Both the position numbers and the translations under genes were made by a program. The notes below the pieces were generated by a model. It made no database searches, had not been told where the DNA came from, and saw only the letters and a list, made by a program, of their open reading frames with translations. A DNA stretch of 40,315 bases from Eubacteriales bacterium (GTDB lineage Bacteria > Bacillota > Clostridia > Oscillospirales > Oscillospiraceae): NCBI GenBank assembly GCA_030529655.1, contig JAUMWJ010000018.1, positions 1 to 40,315 on the forward strand, given 5' to 3'. The number at the start of each line of letters is the position of its first letter. Positions within the stretch are counted from its first letter, which is position 1. This document shows positions 1 through 7,064 of this stretch, in pieces.

Positions 1-269
1 CCGGCTTCGTATTTTGCAAGCCCGTCGTCGTAGTCCTTGGTGCCTTTCTCGTAATCATCGACACCTGCTACATAGGCATCCTCGTTTTCACTTAACTGCG
101 ATATGCCGTCTGCCAGTCGGTCGAAATTGGCTGATGCCTCTTTCCCGTTATTTTCCCAGTATGCTTTATCTGCATTCACATCTTTGAGCGCAGATGTACC
201 TGCAACAAGCCCGTAAATGCATGCAATGCATAAAACCACACTGAGTATCTTTGTTCCGAGTTTTTTCAT
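1..269 (-). CDS. Secreted repeat protein, N-terminal part only
   Basis: This reading frame starts at an ATG at 269 and runs off the left edge of the window, so only about 89 residues are visible. An AAGGAGAT ribosome binding site lies just upstream of the ATG. The N-terminus has two lysines and then a hydrophobic stretch (about residues 8-25, LSVVLCIACIYGLVAG), a signal peptide or signal anchor. From about residue 65 a seven-residue pattern Y-x-x-G-x-x-x repeats at least three times (YVAGVDD, YEKGTKD, YDDGLAK). Such repeats occur in extracellular stalks of some Firmicutes membrane proteins, for example around YhgE/Pip and chemoreceptor-like proteins, but the visible part does not allow a family call. 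It is transcribed away from queT from its own promoter at 326-354. Function unknown; that it is a real gene is fairly certain. Confidence 0.75.
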   Translation of the reverse strand, partial: MKKLGTKILSVVLCIACIYGLVAGTSALKDVNADKAYWENNGKEASANFDRLADGISQLSENEDAYVAGVDDYEKGTKDYDDGLAKYEA

Positions 270-325
270 GTGCTATCTCCTTAATTTTATATTTTGCTTT
301 CACATTTACAGTTGGTTATATTATC

Positions 326-354
326 ATCATAGCATTTTTTCTTTTCTTTGTAAA
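326..354 (-). promoter_or_regulatory. Sigma-A promoter of the leftmost gene
   Basis: On the minus strand, TTTACA and TATGAT are separated by 17 nt. The spacing is ideal and each box is one mismatch from consensus. It lies about 55 nt upstream of the start codon at 269. Confidence 0.75.
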
Positions 355-424
355 TAAGAAAAAGAGATTCACCCCCTCACCTCTCAAAATGATGATTTGC
401 CCTTTTCTTTTGTCTGTTCCTGTG

Positions 425-532
425 TTATACTCCTTCCTGACAGGTGCCCAAACCCTGTCCAAGCGCCGTAATTGCGGCGTTCGTTCGGTGAAGATTCATC
501 GTTCTCTAAACAAAAAATGGGAGGTTTGTCGC
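425..532 (+). promoter_or_regulatory. Candidate preQ1 riboswitch leader of queT
   Basis: The segment before queT is structured. A GACAGG/CCTGTC stem closes a 9-nt loop near 438-458, a CGCCG/CGGCG stem follows near 464-479, and a third short stem GGTGA/TCATC lies near 487-500. An A-rich stretch then leads to the GGGAGG ribosome binding site at 519-524. A CTCC at 430-433 could pair with GGAG inside the ribosome binding site, which suggests control of translation. Known: queT genes are usual targets of preQ1 riboswitches, and the class III form was described from Ruminococcaceae/Faecalibacterium relatives. I infer a preQ1 riboswitch from context plus structure. I could not match it base by base to a consensus, and the class I signature is not evident. 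Confidence 0.5.
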
Positions 533-1021
533 ATGAAGAAAATTACTGTTCGTCAACTGACCGTCGCCGCTATGGTGGGAGCCGCCTATGCGGTGCTGTC
601 CATTTTCGGCTCCATATTCGGCATCAGTTATGGGCCTATCCAATGCCGTTTTTCCGAGGCACTGTGTGTACTGCCGTTCCTGTTTCCGGAAACGGCGTGG
701 GGCTTGGGTGTCGGTTGTCTGATTGCCAACATATTAAGCCCCTACGGGCTTTTGGACATCATTGTCGGCTCGCTGACCACGCTGATTGCCGCTCTTTTAA
801 CTGCCCGATGCCGTAACCGTTATCTATCTCCCCTGCCGCCGGTGCTGCTCAACGGTGTGTTGGTGGGCGGTATCATTACCTTTCAACAAGTGGACTTCTC
901 TCACGCCTTTGCACTGACCTATTTGCTCAACTTCCTCAGCGTGACCTTGGGCGAAGCGATTGCCTGCTATGGCCTGGGTTTACCGCTGTTGCGCACGCTG
1001 GAAAAGAAATATCACAGATGA
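533..1021 (+). CDS. queT: QueT-family queuosine precursor transporter
   Basis: A 162-residue integral membrane protein of the QueT family, the S component of an ECF-type transporter thought to import queuosine precursors such as preQ1 for tRNA modification. The family hallmark is seen near residues 30-80: SYGPIQCRFSEAL, then GCLIANILSPYGLLDIIVG, with about five hydrophobic segments in all. The frame is open further upstream to 251, but the ATG at 533 is chosen because GGGAGG lies 8 nt before it and the homology begins there. The gene stands alone between a structured leader and a strong terminator at 1029. The ECF energising module is not in this window and is probably shared. Confidence 0.93.
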   Translation: MKKITVRQLTVAAMVGAAYAVLSIFGSIFGISYGPIQCRFSEALCVLPFLFPETAWGLGVGCLIANILSPYGLLDIIVGSLTTLIAALLTARCRNRYLSPLPPVLLNGVLVGGIITFQQVDFSHAFALTYLLNFLSVTLGEAIACYGLGLPLLRTLEKKYHR

Positions 1022-1028
1022 AAAATCG

Positions 1029-1067
1029 GGAAAAGAGGGTATAACTTCCTCTTTTCCTTATTTTTTC
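1029..1067 (+). terminator. Terminator of queT
   Basis: A perfect 10-bp stem GGAAAAGAGG/CCTCTTTTCC with a 9-nt loop is followed by TTATTTTTT. It starts 8 nt after the queT stop codon. Confidence 0.9.
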
Positions 1068-1079
1068 GCAGAAAACTGC

Positions 1080-1107
1080 TTGACTTTTTTCATGGATACG
1101 ATATAAT
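1080..1107 (+). promoter_or_regulatory. Promoter of rpsF-ssb-rpsR
   Basis: TTGACT and TATAAT are separated by 16 nt, giving a strong sigma-A promoter about 80 nt before rpsF. Confidence 0.85.
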
Positions 1108-1114
1108 AAATAAG

Positions 1115-1158
1115 CTCGCGTATTAGCGGGTAAATCCTTGCTCTCACCGGGAAGTGAG
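1115..1158 (+). promoter_or_regulatory. Structured rpsF leader, possible S6:S18 binding site
   Basis: The roughly 75-nt untranslated leader contains two small hairpins: CTCGC/GCGGG (1115-1130) and CTCAC/GTGAG (1143-1158). The second has CCG at its loop edge. Known: many bacteria carry a leader motif before rpsF that binds the S6:S18 complex and presents a conserved CCG, giving autoregulation of the operon. The match here is by position and the CCG only, so this is a suggestion. Confidence 0.35.
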
Positions 1159-1188
1159 GGCCATAAGTCCAAAAGGAGGTGCAAAAGT

Positions 1189-1485
1189 ATGGCTAAGATT
1201 TCCGCCAACTACGAGGTCGTTTACATCATCGACCCTGCACAGGGTGAGGAGGCTATTGCCGCTACCGTGGCAAAGTTCCAGACTCTGGCTGAGCAGAATG
1301 GTTCCAACGTCGTCGTCGACGAGTGGGGCAAGCGTCGTCTTGCTTACGCTATCGACTACAAGACTGAAGGCTACTATGTCCTGATGTCTTTCACCAGTGC
1401 TCCGGAATTCCCCAAGGAACTGGATCGTATCCTGGGTATCACCGAGGGCATCATGCGTTCCATGATCGTCTGCAAGGGCGAGTAA
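1189..1485 (+). CDS. rpsF: 30S ribosomal protein S6
   Basis: A 98-residue protein matching bacterial S6 in length and sequence, for example YEVVYIIDPA at the start and the central segment VVDEWGKRRLAYAIDYKTEGYYV. S6 pairs with S18 on the platform of the small ribosomal subunit. The start at 1189 is preceded by AAAGGAGGTG; upstream in-frame codons are ignored because they fall in the leader. It is first in the conserved rpsF-ssb-rpsR operon, 12 nt ahead of ssb. Confidence 0.97.
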   Translation: MAKISANYEVVYIIDPAQGEEAIAATVAKFQTLAEQNGSNVVVDEWGKRRLAYAIDYKTEGYYVLMSFTSAPEFPKELDRILGITEGIMRSMIVCKGE

Positions 1486-1497
1486 GGGAGGCACATT

Positions 1498-1959
1498 ATG
1501 CTGAACAAAATCTTTATCATGGGTCGTCTGACCCGCGATCCCGAGCTGCGCAGAACGCAGAGCGGGACTGCTGTTACCAGCTTTTCCCTTGCCGTTGACC
1601 GCGACTTCAAGTCTCAGGGCGGTGAGCGTGAAACGGATTTCATCGATGTAGTTGCTTGGCGCAGCACGGCTGAGTTCGTGGCCAAGTATTTCACCAAGGG
1701 TCGTATGGCCGTGGTGGAAGGTCGTCTGCAGATCCGCAGCTGGCAGGACAAGGACGGCAACAATCGCCGCACGGCGGAAGTTGTTGCTGACAATGTCTAT
1801 TTCGGCGACTCCAAGCGCGACGGTGCTGAGCGTGGCGGTGACTATAACAATTATAGTGCGACCTCCTACGGTGCTCCTGCCGGCGGCTATGCTGCTCCTA
1901 TGGGCGGTGCGTCCGATTTCTCTGAAATCGACGAAGAGGACGGCGACCTGCCGTTCTGA
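1498..1959 (+). CDS. ssb: Single-stranded DNA-binding protein
   Basis: A 153-residue SSB. The N-terminal OB-fold covers about residues 1-105 and includes MLNKIFIMGRLTRDPELR and the typical FIDVVAWRSTAEF. A glycine/alanine/tyrosine-rich linker follows. The acidic tail ends in DGDLPF, the peptide that binds replication and repair partners. It protects single-stranded DNA in replication, repair and recombination. GGGAGG precedes the ATG. The rpsF-ssb-rpsR order is the usual Firmicutes arrangement. Confidence 0.97.
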   Translation: MLNKIFIMGRLTRDPELRRTQSGTAVTSFSLAVDRDFKSQGGERETDFIDVVAWRSTAEFVAKYFTKGRMAVVEGRLQIRSWQDKDGNNRRTAEVVADNVYFGDSKRDGAERGGDYNNYSATSYGAPAGGYAAPMGGASDFSEIDEEDGDLPF

Positions 1960-2003
1960 TGTGTCTTTGAACACATGAAAATCTATTAAAGGAGGAAACT
2001 TCC

Positions 2004-2255
2004 ATGGCTATGGAACGCGAAAATAGAGCTCCTCGCGGTGCAGGCCGCAAACGTCGTAAGGTTTGCCAGTTCTGCGTCGACAAGTGCGAGTATATCGATT
2101 ATAAGGATGCTGCCAAGCTGCGTCGCTTCATCAGCGAGCGCTCCAAGATCCTGCCTCGCCGCACTACCGGTACCTGCGCAATGCATCAGCGTCAGCTGAC
2201 CGAGGCCATCAAGCGCGCTCGTCAGATCGCTCTGCTGCCCTTCGTGACCGAATAA
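2004..2255 (+). CDS. rpsR: 30S ribosomal protein S18, zinc-binding form
   Basis: An 83-residue S18 with the signatures [21 protein letters not shown] and the C-terminal [16 protein letters not shown]. Four candidate zinc ligands are kept: C21-x2-C24 and C58-x2-H61, so this is the C+ type rather than the zinc-independent paralogue. AAAGGAGG lies 7-8 nt upstream of the ATG. It ends the operon and is followed by a strong terminator. Confidence 0.97.
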   Translation: MAMERENRAPRGAGRKRRKVCQFCVDKCEYIDYKDAAKLRRFISERSKILPRRTTGTCAMHQRQLTEAIKRARQIALLPFVTE

Positions 2256-2268
2256 GTTGAGCTTTTAA

Positions 2269-2300
2269 AATCCCCGCCAAACAGGCGGGGATTTTTCTTT
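2269..2300 (+). terminator. Terminator of the rpsF operon
   Basis: A 10-bp GC-rich stem AATCCCCGCC/GGCGGGGATT with loop AAACA is followed by a T-rich tract. Confidence 0.93.
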
Positions 2301-2326
2301 ATCCACTCGCTACCTCTCCTCCATAC

Positions 2327-2355
2327 TTGCAATGGGCAGTATTATGTGGTATATT
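2327..2355 (+). promoter_or_regulatory. Promoter of licD-like gene
   Basis: TTGCAA and TATATT are separated by 17 nt. The boxes are identical to those of the promoter at 4291-4319 and much of the spacer is shared (ending in TGG directly before the -10). Confidence 0.75.
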
Positions 2356-2387
2356 TTTGGTTAACTCCGATGAGAAAGGATTCTGTC

Positions 2388-3203
2388 ATGAAAGAGATTT
2401 CTCAGGATATACTGAAGCAAATTGAATTGGAACTGTTGACGCAGGTACACGAGATCTGTGTGTCGCAGGGTCTCCGCTATTCATTAGCCGGCGGCACGCT
2501 GCTGGGCGCCGTACGCCATGGCGGCTTCATCCCCTGGGACGACGACATCGACATTCTTATGCCGCGGCCCGACTACATAAAACTGGCGGAATACTGCAAG
2601 ACCCACGAAACGCCATTCCGCTATATGTCACATGAAACGGACAAGCAGTATTGCTACCTCTTCGCCAAGGCATGTGCCAGAAATACCGTGTTGGAAGAAG
2701 AAAACGACAATCGCAACAATGGTATAGGCGGCGTATACATCGATATTTTCCCCATTGACGGTTTGGGCGACACCCACGCAGCTGCCAAGGCATATTTGCA
2801 GAAGTGCCGTTTTGATATCGAACTGCTGGTGGCCTACGCGTGGCAGAAATTCCGCCCCAGCAAAACACGTGCATGGTACTATGAACCGATCCGTTTCGGT
2901 TTCTTTGCGCTGAGCCGTATGATTGATCCGCACAAGGTGATCTGCCGCATTGAACAGCACGCTCTGCAGGTCGATTTTGACTCCGCATCGCTTTGCGGCT
3001 CCTACGGTGGAGTATACCGTTCGCGTGAGATTCTGCCCGCAAAAGTATACAGTGAGCTCTGCGACATTCCATTTGAGGGGCAGTCTTTCAAAGCGATGAA
3101 AGACTATGATGCCTATCTCAGATGTCTGTACGGCGACTATATGCAGCTGCCGCCGGAAAAGGATCAGGTGTCGCATCATCTGTTCAAGGCGTATTATCTA
3201 TGA
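2388..3203 (+). CDS. LicD-family phosphotransferase
   Basis: A 271-residue LicD family protein (nucleotidyltransferase-fold). The family signature is clear at residues 35-55, reading GGTLLGAVRHGGFIPWDD followed by DID; the aspartates are the expected metal ligands. Further marks are VYIDIFPIDG and the closing segment YGDYMQLPP. Known members transfer phosphocholine or other phospho-alcohols from a CDP-activated donor onto teichoic acid, capsule or glycan. That agrees with the CDP-polyol genes downstream, but the substrate is not readable. The start at 2388 is chosen over 2346 and 2370 because AGAAAGGA lies 8 nt before it. A decayed acyltransferase follows after 20 nt in the same direction. 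Confidence 0.9.
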   Translation: MKEISQDILKQIELELLTQVHEICVSQGLRYSLAGGTLLGAVRHGGFIPWDDDIDILMPRPDYIKLAEYCKTHETPFRYMSHETDKQYCYLFAKACARNTVLEEENDNRNNGIGGVYIDIFPIDGLGDTHAAAKAYLQKCRFDIELLVAYAWQKFRPSKTRAWYYEPIRFGFFALSRMIDPHKVICRIEQHALQVDFDSASLCGSYGGVYRSREILPAKVYSELCDIPFEGQSFKAMKDYDAYLRCLYGDYMQLPPEKDQVSHHLFKAYYL

Positions 3204-3223
3204 AAATTATTGCAGAAAGATAG

Positions 3224-4248
3224 ATGTTTATTTTGAAAGAAAGAATTGCTCTGTGGGATAACCTGAAATTCCTGCTGATCTTTTTGTGGTAATCGGGCAC
3301 TTTGCTGAGCAGGTCATCGATTTCGGTACGGAAGCTGGTCCGTACCGTGCTATCTTTATCTTCATTTATGCGTTCCACATGCCCCTGTTTATCTTTGTGT
3401 CCGGTCTGTTTCACAAAAACAGAAATATTTCGCAGAAGGTCTTTGCCTTTATCAGCATCGGGTTGATTTACAAAATTCTGATCTACTGTATACGACGCGT
3501 TACGGAGGGTGAGGCAAGTTTTAAACTGCTGTAAGAAGGTGGCATCCCCTGGTTTATGTTCGTTCTGGCAGTTTGCATTCTACTGACGTATCTGCTGCGA
3601 AATGTGGATCCTCGTCTGGTTCTGGTTGTTTCCGTGGTATTGGCTTGCTTTGCAGGCTACGATAGTTCTATCGGTGATTTTCTGTGCCTTGCGCGCATCA
3701 TTGTTTTCTTTCCCTTCTACTTTGCCGGCACCATAGTCAACCGCGCAAAGCTGGAGGAACTGTCCCGCAAAAAATCCTTGAAGATTCTGGGGCTTGTTAT
3801 TCTGATCGTATGGGCGCTTCTATGCGTATTGGCTCTGCCTAAAGTCTACCTGCTTCGTCCTTTGATGACCGACAAAAATGCCTTTTGCAAGGTGGATCTT
3901 CTCTATGTGATTTTGTTCCGTGTCCTGTGCTACTGCATTTCCGGCCTGCTTGGATTCGCGTGGATTCTGGTTGTTCCCACTAAACGCATCTTTGCCGTAA
4001 CCACCATTGGTCAGCGCACCATGCAGATTTACTTCTGGCACAGACCGCTGGTTTACATTATCGTCAATCTGGGCCTTGCTAACTCGCTGTTTGGCAATGT
4101 TGTCGGTCAGGGTGTACGGATGCTAATCGGTGTGGCTACGGTATTCCTCTTGGCTTGGAAACCGCTGCGCTATCCCACGGACCTTTTCCTGAACTTCCGC
4201 TCCATCATTCCGTCAAATGAGCAAAAACACTTTAAAATGACAAATTGA
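3224..4248 (+). pseudogene. Acyltransferase family 3, frameshifted and interrupted
   Basis: This stretch is a diverged copy of the intact acyltransferase at 4406-5416, alignable from KERIALWDNL near the start to the C-terminal YPTDLFLNFR. It carries two separate lesions. First, a frameshift near 3281-3290: one extra T in the TTTTT at 3281-3285 would restore the frame (LIFFVVIGHF), whereas as read it hits TAA. Second, an in-frame TAA at 3532-3534 stands where the intact copy reads threonine. Reading frames remain at 3286-3534 and 3556-4248. The likely original start is ATG at 3224, 20 nt after licD, with only a weak AGAAAG before it. The membrane segments and IYFWHRPLVYIIVNLGLA are well kept, so decay looks recent. 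Confidence 0.88.
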
Positions 4249-4290
4249 ATTCTTATGACGTTTTTATACATCGCCACTTTTATGCAACAC

Positions 4291-4319
4291 TTGCAATTGC
4301 CATTGTAATATGGTATATT
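4291..4319 (+). promoter_or_regulatory. Promoter of the intact acyltransferase
   Basis: TTGCAA and TATATT are separated by 17 nt. Box sequence and spacing match the licD promoter at 2327-2355. An AT-rich imperfect hairpin (about 4349-4373) lies in the roughly 80-nt leader. Confidence 0.72.
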
Positions 4320-4405
4320 ACCTCTTAGGATATTCTTGATCGTTTTTTACATCTATATTTTATATGTAAGCAGTTGCATATTTTTGAGGAAGAAGGTACA
4401 TATAC

Positions 4406-5416
4406 ATGAAAGAAAGAAGCGCTTTATGGGATAATTTACGAGGGATTTTAATTGTTACAGTCGTATTATCTCACTTTTCGGAAACCATTATTAACAATGG
4501 AGTGATGGCAGGCGGTGCAAGAGCTTTATTCGTATTTATCGAAGCATTTTGTATGCCTATTTTTATTTTTGTTTCCGGCCTTTTCCACCGCAACAGAAAC
4601 ATTGCTCAAAAAGTATTCGCTTTCATTGCATTTGGATTTTTCTACAAGTTTGTTGTCTATGTCGTCTGTCGTCTTACTGCCGGCAAGGCCACTTTTTCCC
4701 TATTCACAGAGGGCGGTGCCCCTTGGTTTATGTTTGCCTTGGCCGTCTTTGTCCTGCTGACTTATTTACTACGAGACTCTGATCCTCGTATCATATTGGG
4801 AATTTCCATCGGCTTAGCCTGTTTCGTCGGTTATGATAAATCCATCGGTAACTTCCTATGTCTGTCCCGCATCATTGTATTCTACCCTTGGTACATTGCA
4901 GGCACCATGGCTAACCGCATCAAGTTAGAAGCACTGTCCAAAAAGAAATCGCTGAAGTTTTTGGGCGCGGCAATTCTATTGGCTTGGGCAGCACTGTGTG
5001 TGTTCGCACTAGACAAAGTATATCTTCTGCGTCCGTTGCTGACCGGAATGAACGCATACCAAAAAGTGCATCTTCCCTTCCCAATTCTGTTCCGTGTATT
5101 GTGTTATTGCATCTCTGCAATTCTTGTCTTCGCCTGGATTTTGGTCATGCCCAGTAAAAACACCTTTGGTCTGACTGTTTTGGGGCAGCGCACCATGCAG
5201 ATATACTTCTTGCATAGACCGTTGTTGTATATCATTGTTAATTTAGGCCTTGCACGCACAATGATAGAAACACTCCCCGGTCAGCTGGTTTGGATGTTGA
5301 TTGCTATTGCAATGACCATTATTTTGACTTGGAAACCCTTGAGCTACCCCACAGATCTCTTCTTGCATTTCCGCACTCCTGCATCAAAGGTGCAAGAATC
5401 TCCTGTTGGAAAGTAA
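4406..5416 (+). CDS. Acyltransferase family 3 (fucose 4-O-acetylase-like)
   Basis: A 336-residue polytopic membrane protein with about ten hydrophobic segments. The N-terminus ALWDNLRGILIVTVVLSHF has the basic-residue and histidine pattern of acyltransferase-3 proteins, which move acetyl or other acyl groups from the cytoplasmic side onto surface sugars. IFVSGLFHRNRN and QRTMQIYFLHRPLLYI agree with the fucose 4-O-acetylase-like branch. The start is preceded by GAGGAAG. Its first few hundred bases are visibly richer in A+T than the neighbours and than the equivalent part of the decayed copy upstream. Probable role: O-acylation of the polymer made by this locus; the acceptor is not readable. 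Confidence 0.85.
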   Translation: MKERSALWDNLRGILIVTVVLSHFSETIINNGVMAGGARALFVFIEAFCMPIFIFVSGLFHRNRNIAQKVFAFIAFGFFYKFVVYVVCRLTAGKATFSLFTEGGAPWFMFALAVFVLLTYLLRDSDPRIILGISIGLACFVGYDKSIGNFLCLSRIIVFYPWYIAGTMANRIKLEALSKKKSLKFLGAAILLAWAALCVFALDKVYLLRPLLTGMNAYQKVHLPFPILFRVLCYCISAILVFAWILVMPSKNTFGLTVLGQRTMQIYFLHRPLLYIIVNLGLARTMIETLPGQLVWMLIAIAMTIILTWKPLSYPTDLFLHFRTPASKVQESPVGK

Positions 5417-5428
5417 ATGTTTAATAAC

Positions 5429-5480
5429 AACTCCCCCTTCTAATCTCCATAAGAGACTTAGAAGGGGGAGTTCGTTTTTT
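5429..5480. terminator. Bidirectional terminator between convergent genes
   Basis: A 15-bp perfect stem AACTCCCCCTTCTAA/TTAGAAGGGGGAGTT with a 14-nt loop is followed by T-rich sequence (CGTTTTTTG) on the plus strand. It serves the plus-strand acyltransferase and lies 11 nt past the end of the minus-strand TagH-like gene. Confidence 0.9.
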
Positions 5481-5490
5481 GATTTTGTTA

Positions 5491-6240
5491 TTAGAGCTTC
5501 AACTTACCATCGAGGAACTGCTGATAGCGGTCACAAATGGCCTGCACATCATCGCCAAACTCGATCTGTTTTCCCTTATGGAGCCAGAGAATCTTCGTGC
5601 ACATCTCACGCACCTGTGTCAGCGAATGGGACACCAAAATGGTGGTAGCGCCGCCGCTGATAATCTCTTTCATCTTCTTCTCGCTCTTTTTACGGAAAGC
5701 ACCGTCACCCACGCTGAGCACCTCGTCCAGAATCAGAATATCGGGCTTGAGCATGGAGGCGATAGCAAATGCCAGACGGCTCTTCATACCGGAGGACAGT
5801 TGCTTAAAGGGACGCTCCTCAAAATCGCGCAATTCAGCAAAGTCGATGATCTGATCGTACATCTCATTCATGAAGGCACGGGTATAACCCAACATAGCGC
5901 CACGCAGATAAGCGTTTTCGCGGACGGTCAGTTCACCATCAAAGCCGCTGGCCAATTCCAGCAACGCAGCGATCGTACCTTCGCGTTCCACCGTTCCGCC
6001 GGTGGGTTCCATGATGCCGGAAATCGCTTTTAAAAGTGTGGACTTACCGGCACCGTTTGAACCGATGATGCCCAGCATATCGCCCTTTTCCAGCGTAAAA
6101 GTGATATCTTTGTCCGCCCAGAACTCCTTAACATGATAGGTGCCGCGCAGATGCTGCACCACGAAGTCTTTCAGACCGATGTCTTTGAAGTCGCCGGTAA
6201 TATAACGAACAGATACATGATCCAGTTTCAGAATACTCAT
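5491..6240 (-). CDS. Teichoic-acid/polysaccharide export ABC ATPase, TagH-like
   Basis: A 249-residue ABC ATPase of the polysaccharide/teichoic-acid exporter group (TagH, KpsT, RfbE). Seen: Walker A GSNGAGKST, the signature LSSGMKSRLAFA (the usual LSxGM variant of this subfamily), Walker B ILILDEVLSVGD and a switch histidine in LVSHSL. The N-terminus RYITGDFKDIGLKDF is also typical. It drives export of a lipid-linked polymer with the permease encoded 12 nt upstream. The ATG at 6240 is preceded by AAGGGG; a GTG three codons earlier is the longer alternative. There is no long C-terminal sugar-binding extension. It is the last gene of the minus-strand polymer operon. Confidence 0.93.
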   Translation of the reverse strand: MSILKLDHVSVRYITGDFKDIGLKDFVVQHLRGTYHVKEFWADKDITFTLEKGDMLGIIGSNGAGKSTLLKAISGIMEPTGGTVEREGTIAALLELASGFDGELTVRENAYLRGAMLGYTRAFMNEMYDQIIDFAELRDFEERPFKQLSSGMKSRLAFAIASMLKPDILILDEVLSVGDGAFRKKSEKKMKEIISGGATTILVSHSLTQVREMCTKILWLHKGKQIEFGDDVQAICDRYQQFLDGKLKL

Positions 6241-6252
6241 AGCCGCCACCCC

Positions 6253-7020
6253 TTACACATAGTACAGGAACTGCGCATTATACTTCTTGTAAATCAGCGC
6301 ACCGATGGCAAAGATCACCAGTACATAGCCCAACATGGCCAGATGATACAGCGGTGAGGGAATAAATCCGTCAATGGTGATACAGCGGAAGTAGTAAATG
6401 TGCAGATACACAGGGTTCAGGTACAGAATATTCTGCATGGCAGGCGCCAGATGATCCACCCGGTAGAAAATAGCGGACATATAACTGAGCAGTGTCAGGA
6501 AAATGTTCCACAGATAGTCCATATCCTTGAAGAACACATACAGTGCCGACAAGATCAGACCTACACCCAGATTTAAGATGATAAGCGTAAAAATGGGATA
6601 GATCAGCATGAAGAATTTCCACGTGAAAGTGATATGGTCAATAATGCAGAACAGGAAAAACAGTGGGATCGTCAGTGCGAAGTTGATCAGCGTCTGCACA
6701 TTGCGCGAAAACAGAAACAGCGACTTGGGAACCGTCACCTTAGTGAAGATACTGGCATTACTGCGCAGCGAGGTCATACCCATCTTAGTTGCCTCGCGGA
6801 AATAACTGAAAATCAGATTGCCGCAGAACAGATAGGTGGTGTAATGCGGTGTATCGCGCCCCAGGAAATTGCTGAAGATGATCTTCATGATCAGCAATGT
6901 CAGCAATGGGGAAAGAATACTCCAACCCATGCCCAGCACGGTTCCTTTATATTTCTTTTTGAAATCACGCTTGACAAGCTCTTCAAATACGAACTTATAT
7001 TTCAGGAGTTTTTCTTTCAT
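6253..7020 (-). CDS. Polysaccharide ABC exporter permease, TagG-like
   Basis: A 255-residue ABC-2 type permease with about six membrane segments, equivalent to TagG/KpsM. The amphipathic N-terminus with LVKRDFKKKYKGTVLGMGWSIL is typical of this group, followed by PLLTLLIMKIIFSNFLG. With the TagH-like ATPase it would move undecaprenyl-linked polymer across the membrane. The ATG at 7020 with AGAGAGGA upstream is preferred; the open frame to 7068 is a weaker extension without a good ribosome binding site. It lies 44 nt after the dehydrogenase gene in the same operon. Confidence 0.93.
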   Translation of the reverse strand: MKEKLLKYKFVFEELVKRDFKKKYKGTVLGMGWSILSPLLTLLIMKIIFSNFLGRDTPHYTTYLFCGNLIFSYFREATKMGMTSLRSNASIFTKVTVPKSLFLFSRNVQTLINFALTIPLFFLFCIIDHITFTWKFFMLIYPIFTLIILNLGVGLILSALYVFFKDMDYLWNIFLTLLSYMSAIFYRVDHLAPAMQNILYLNPVYLHIYYFRCITIDGFIPSPLYHLAMLGYVLVIFAIGALIYKKYNAQFLYYV

Positions 7021-7064
7021 GGGATCCTCTCTCTTCCCCAAACCTTTGGCAGGGGACGATCGTG

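Noticed and set aside
1144..1974. 276-codon open frame antisense to rpsF and ssb
   Set aside because: It fully overlaps two certain genes and has no ribosome binding site or recognisable domain.
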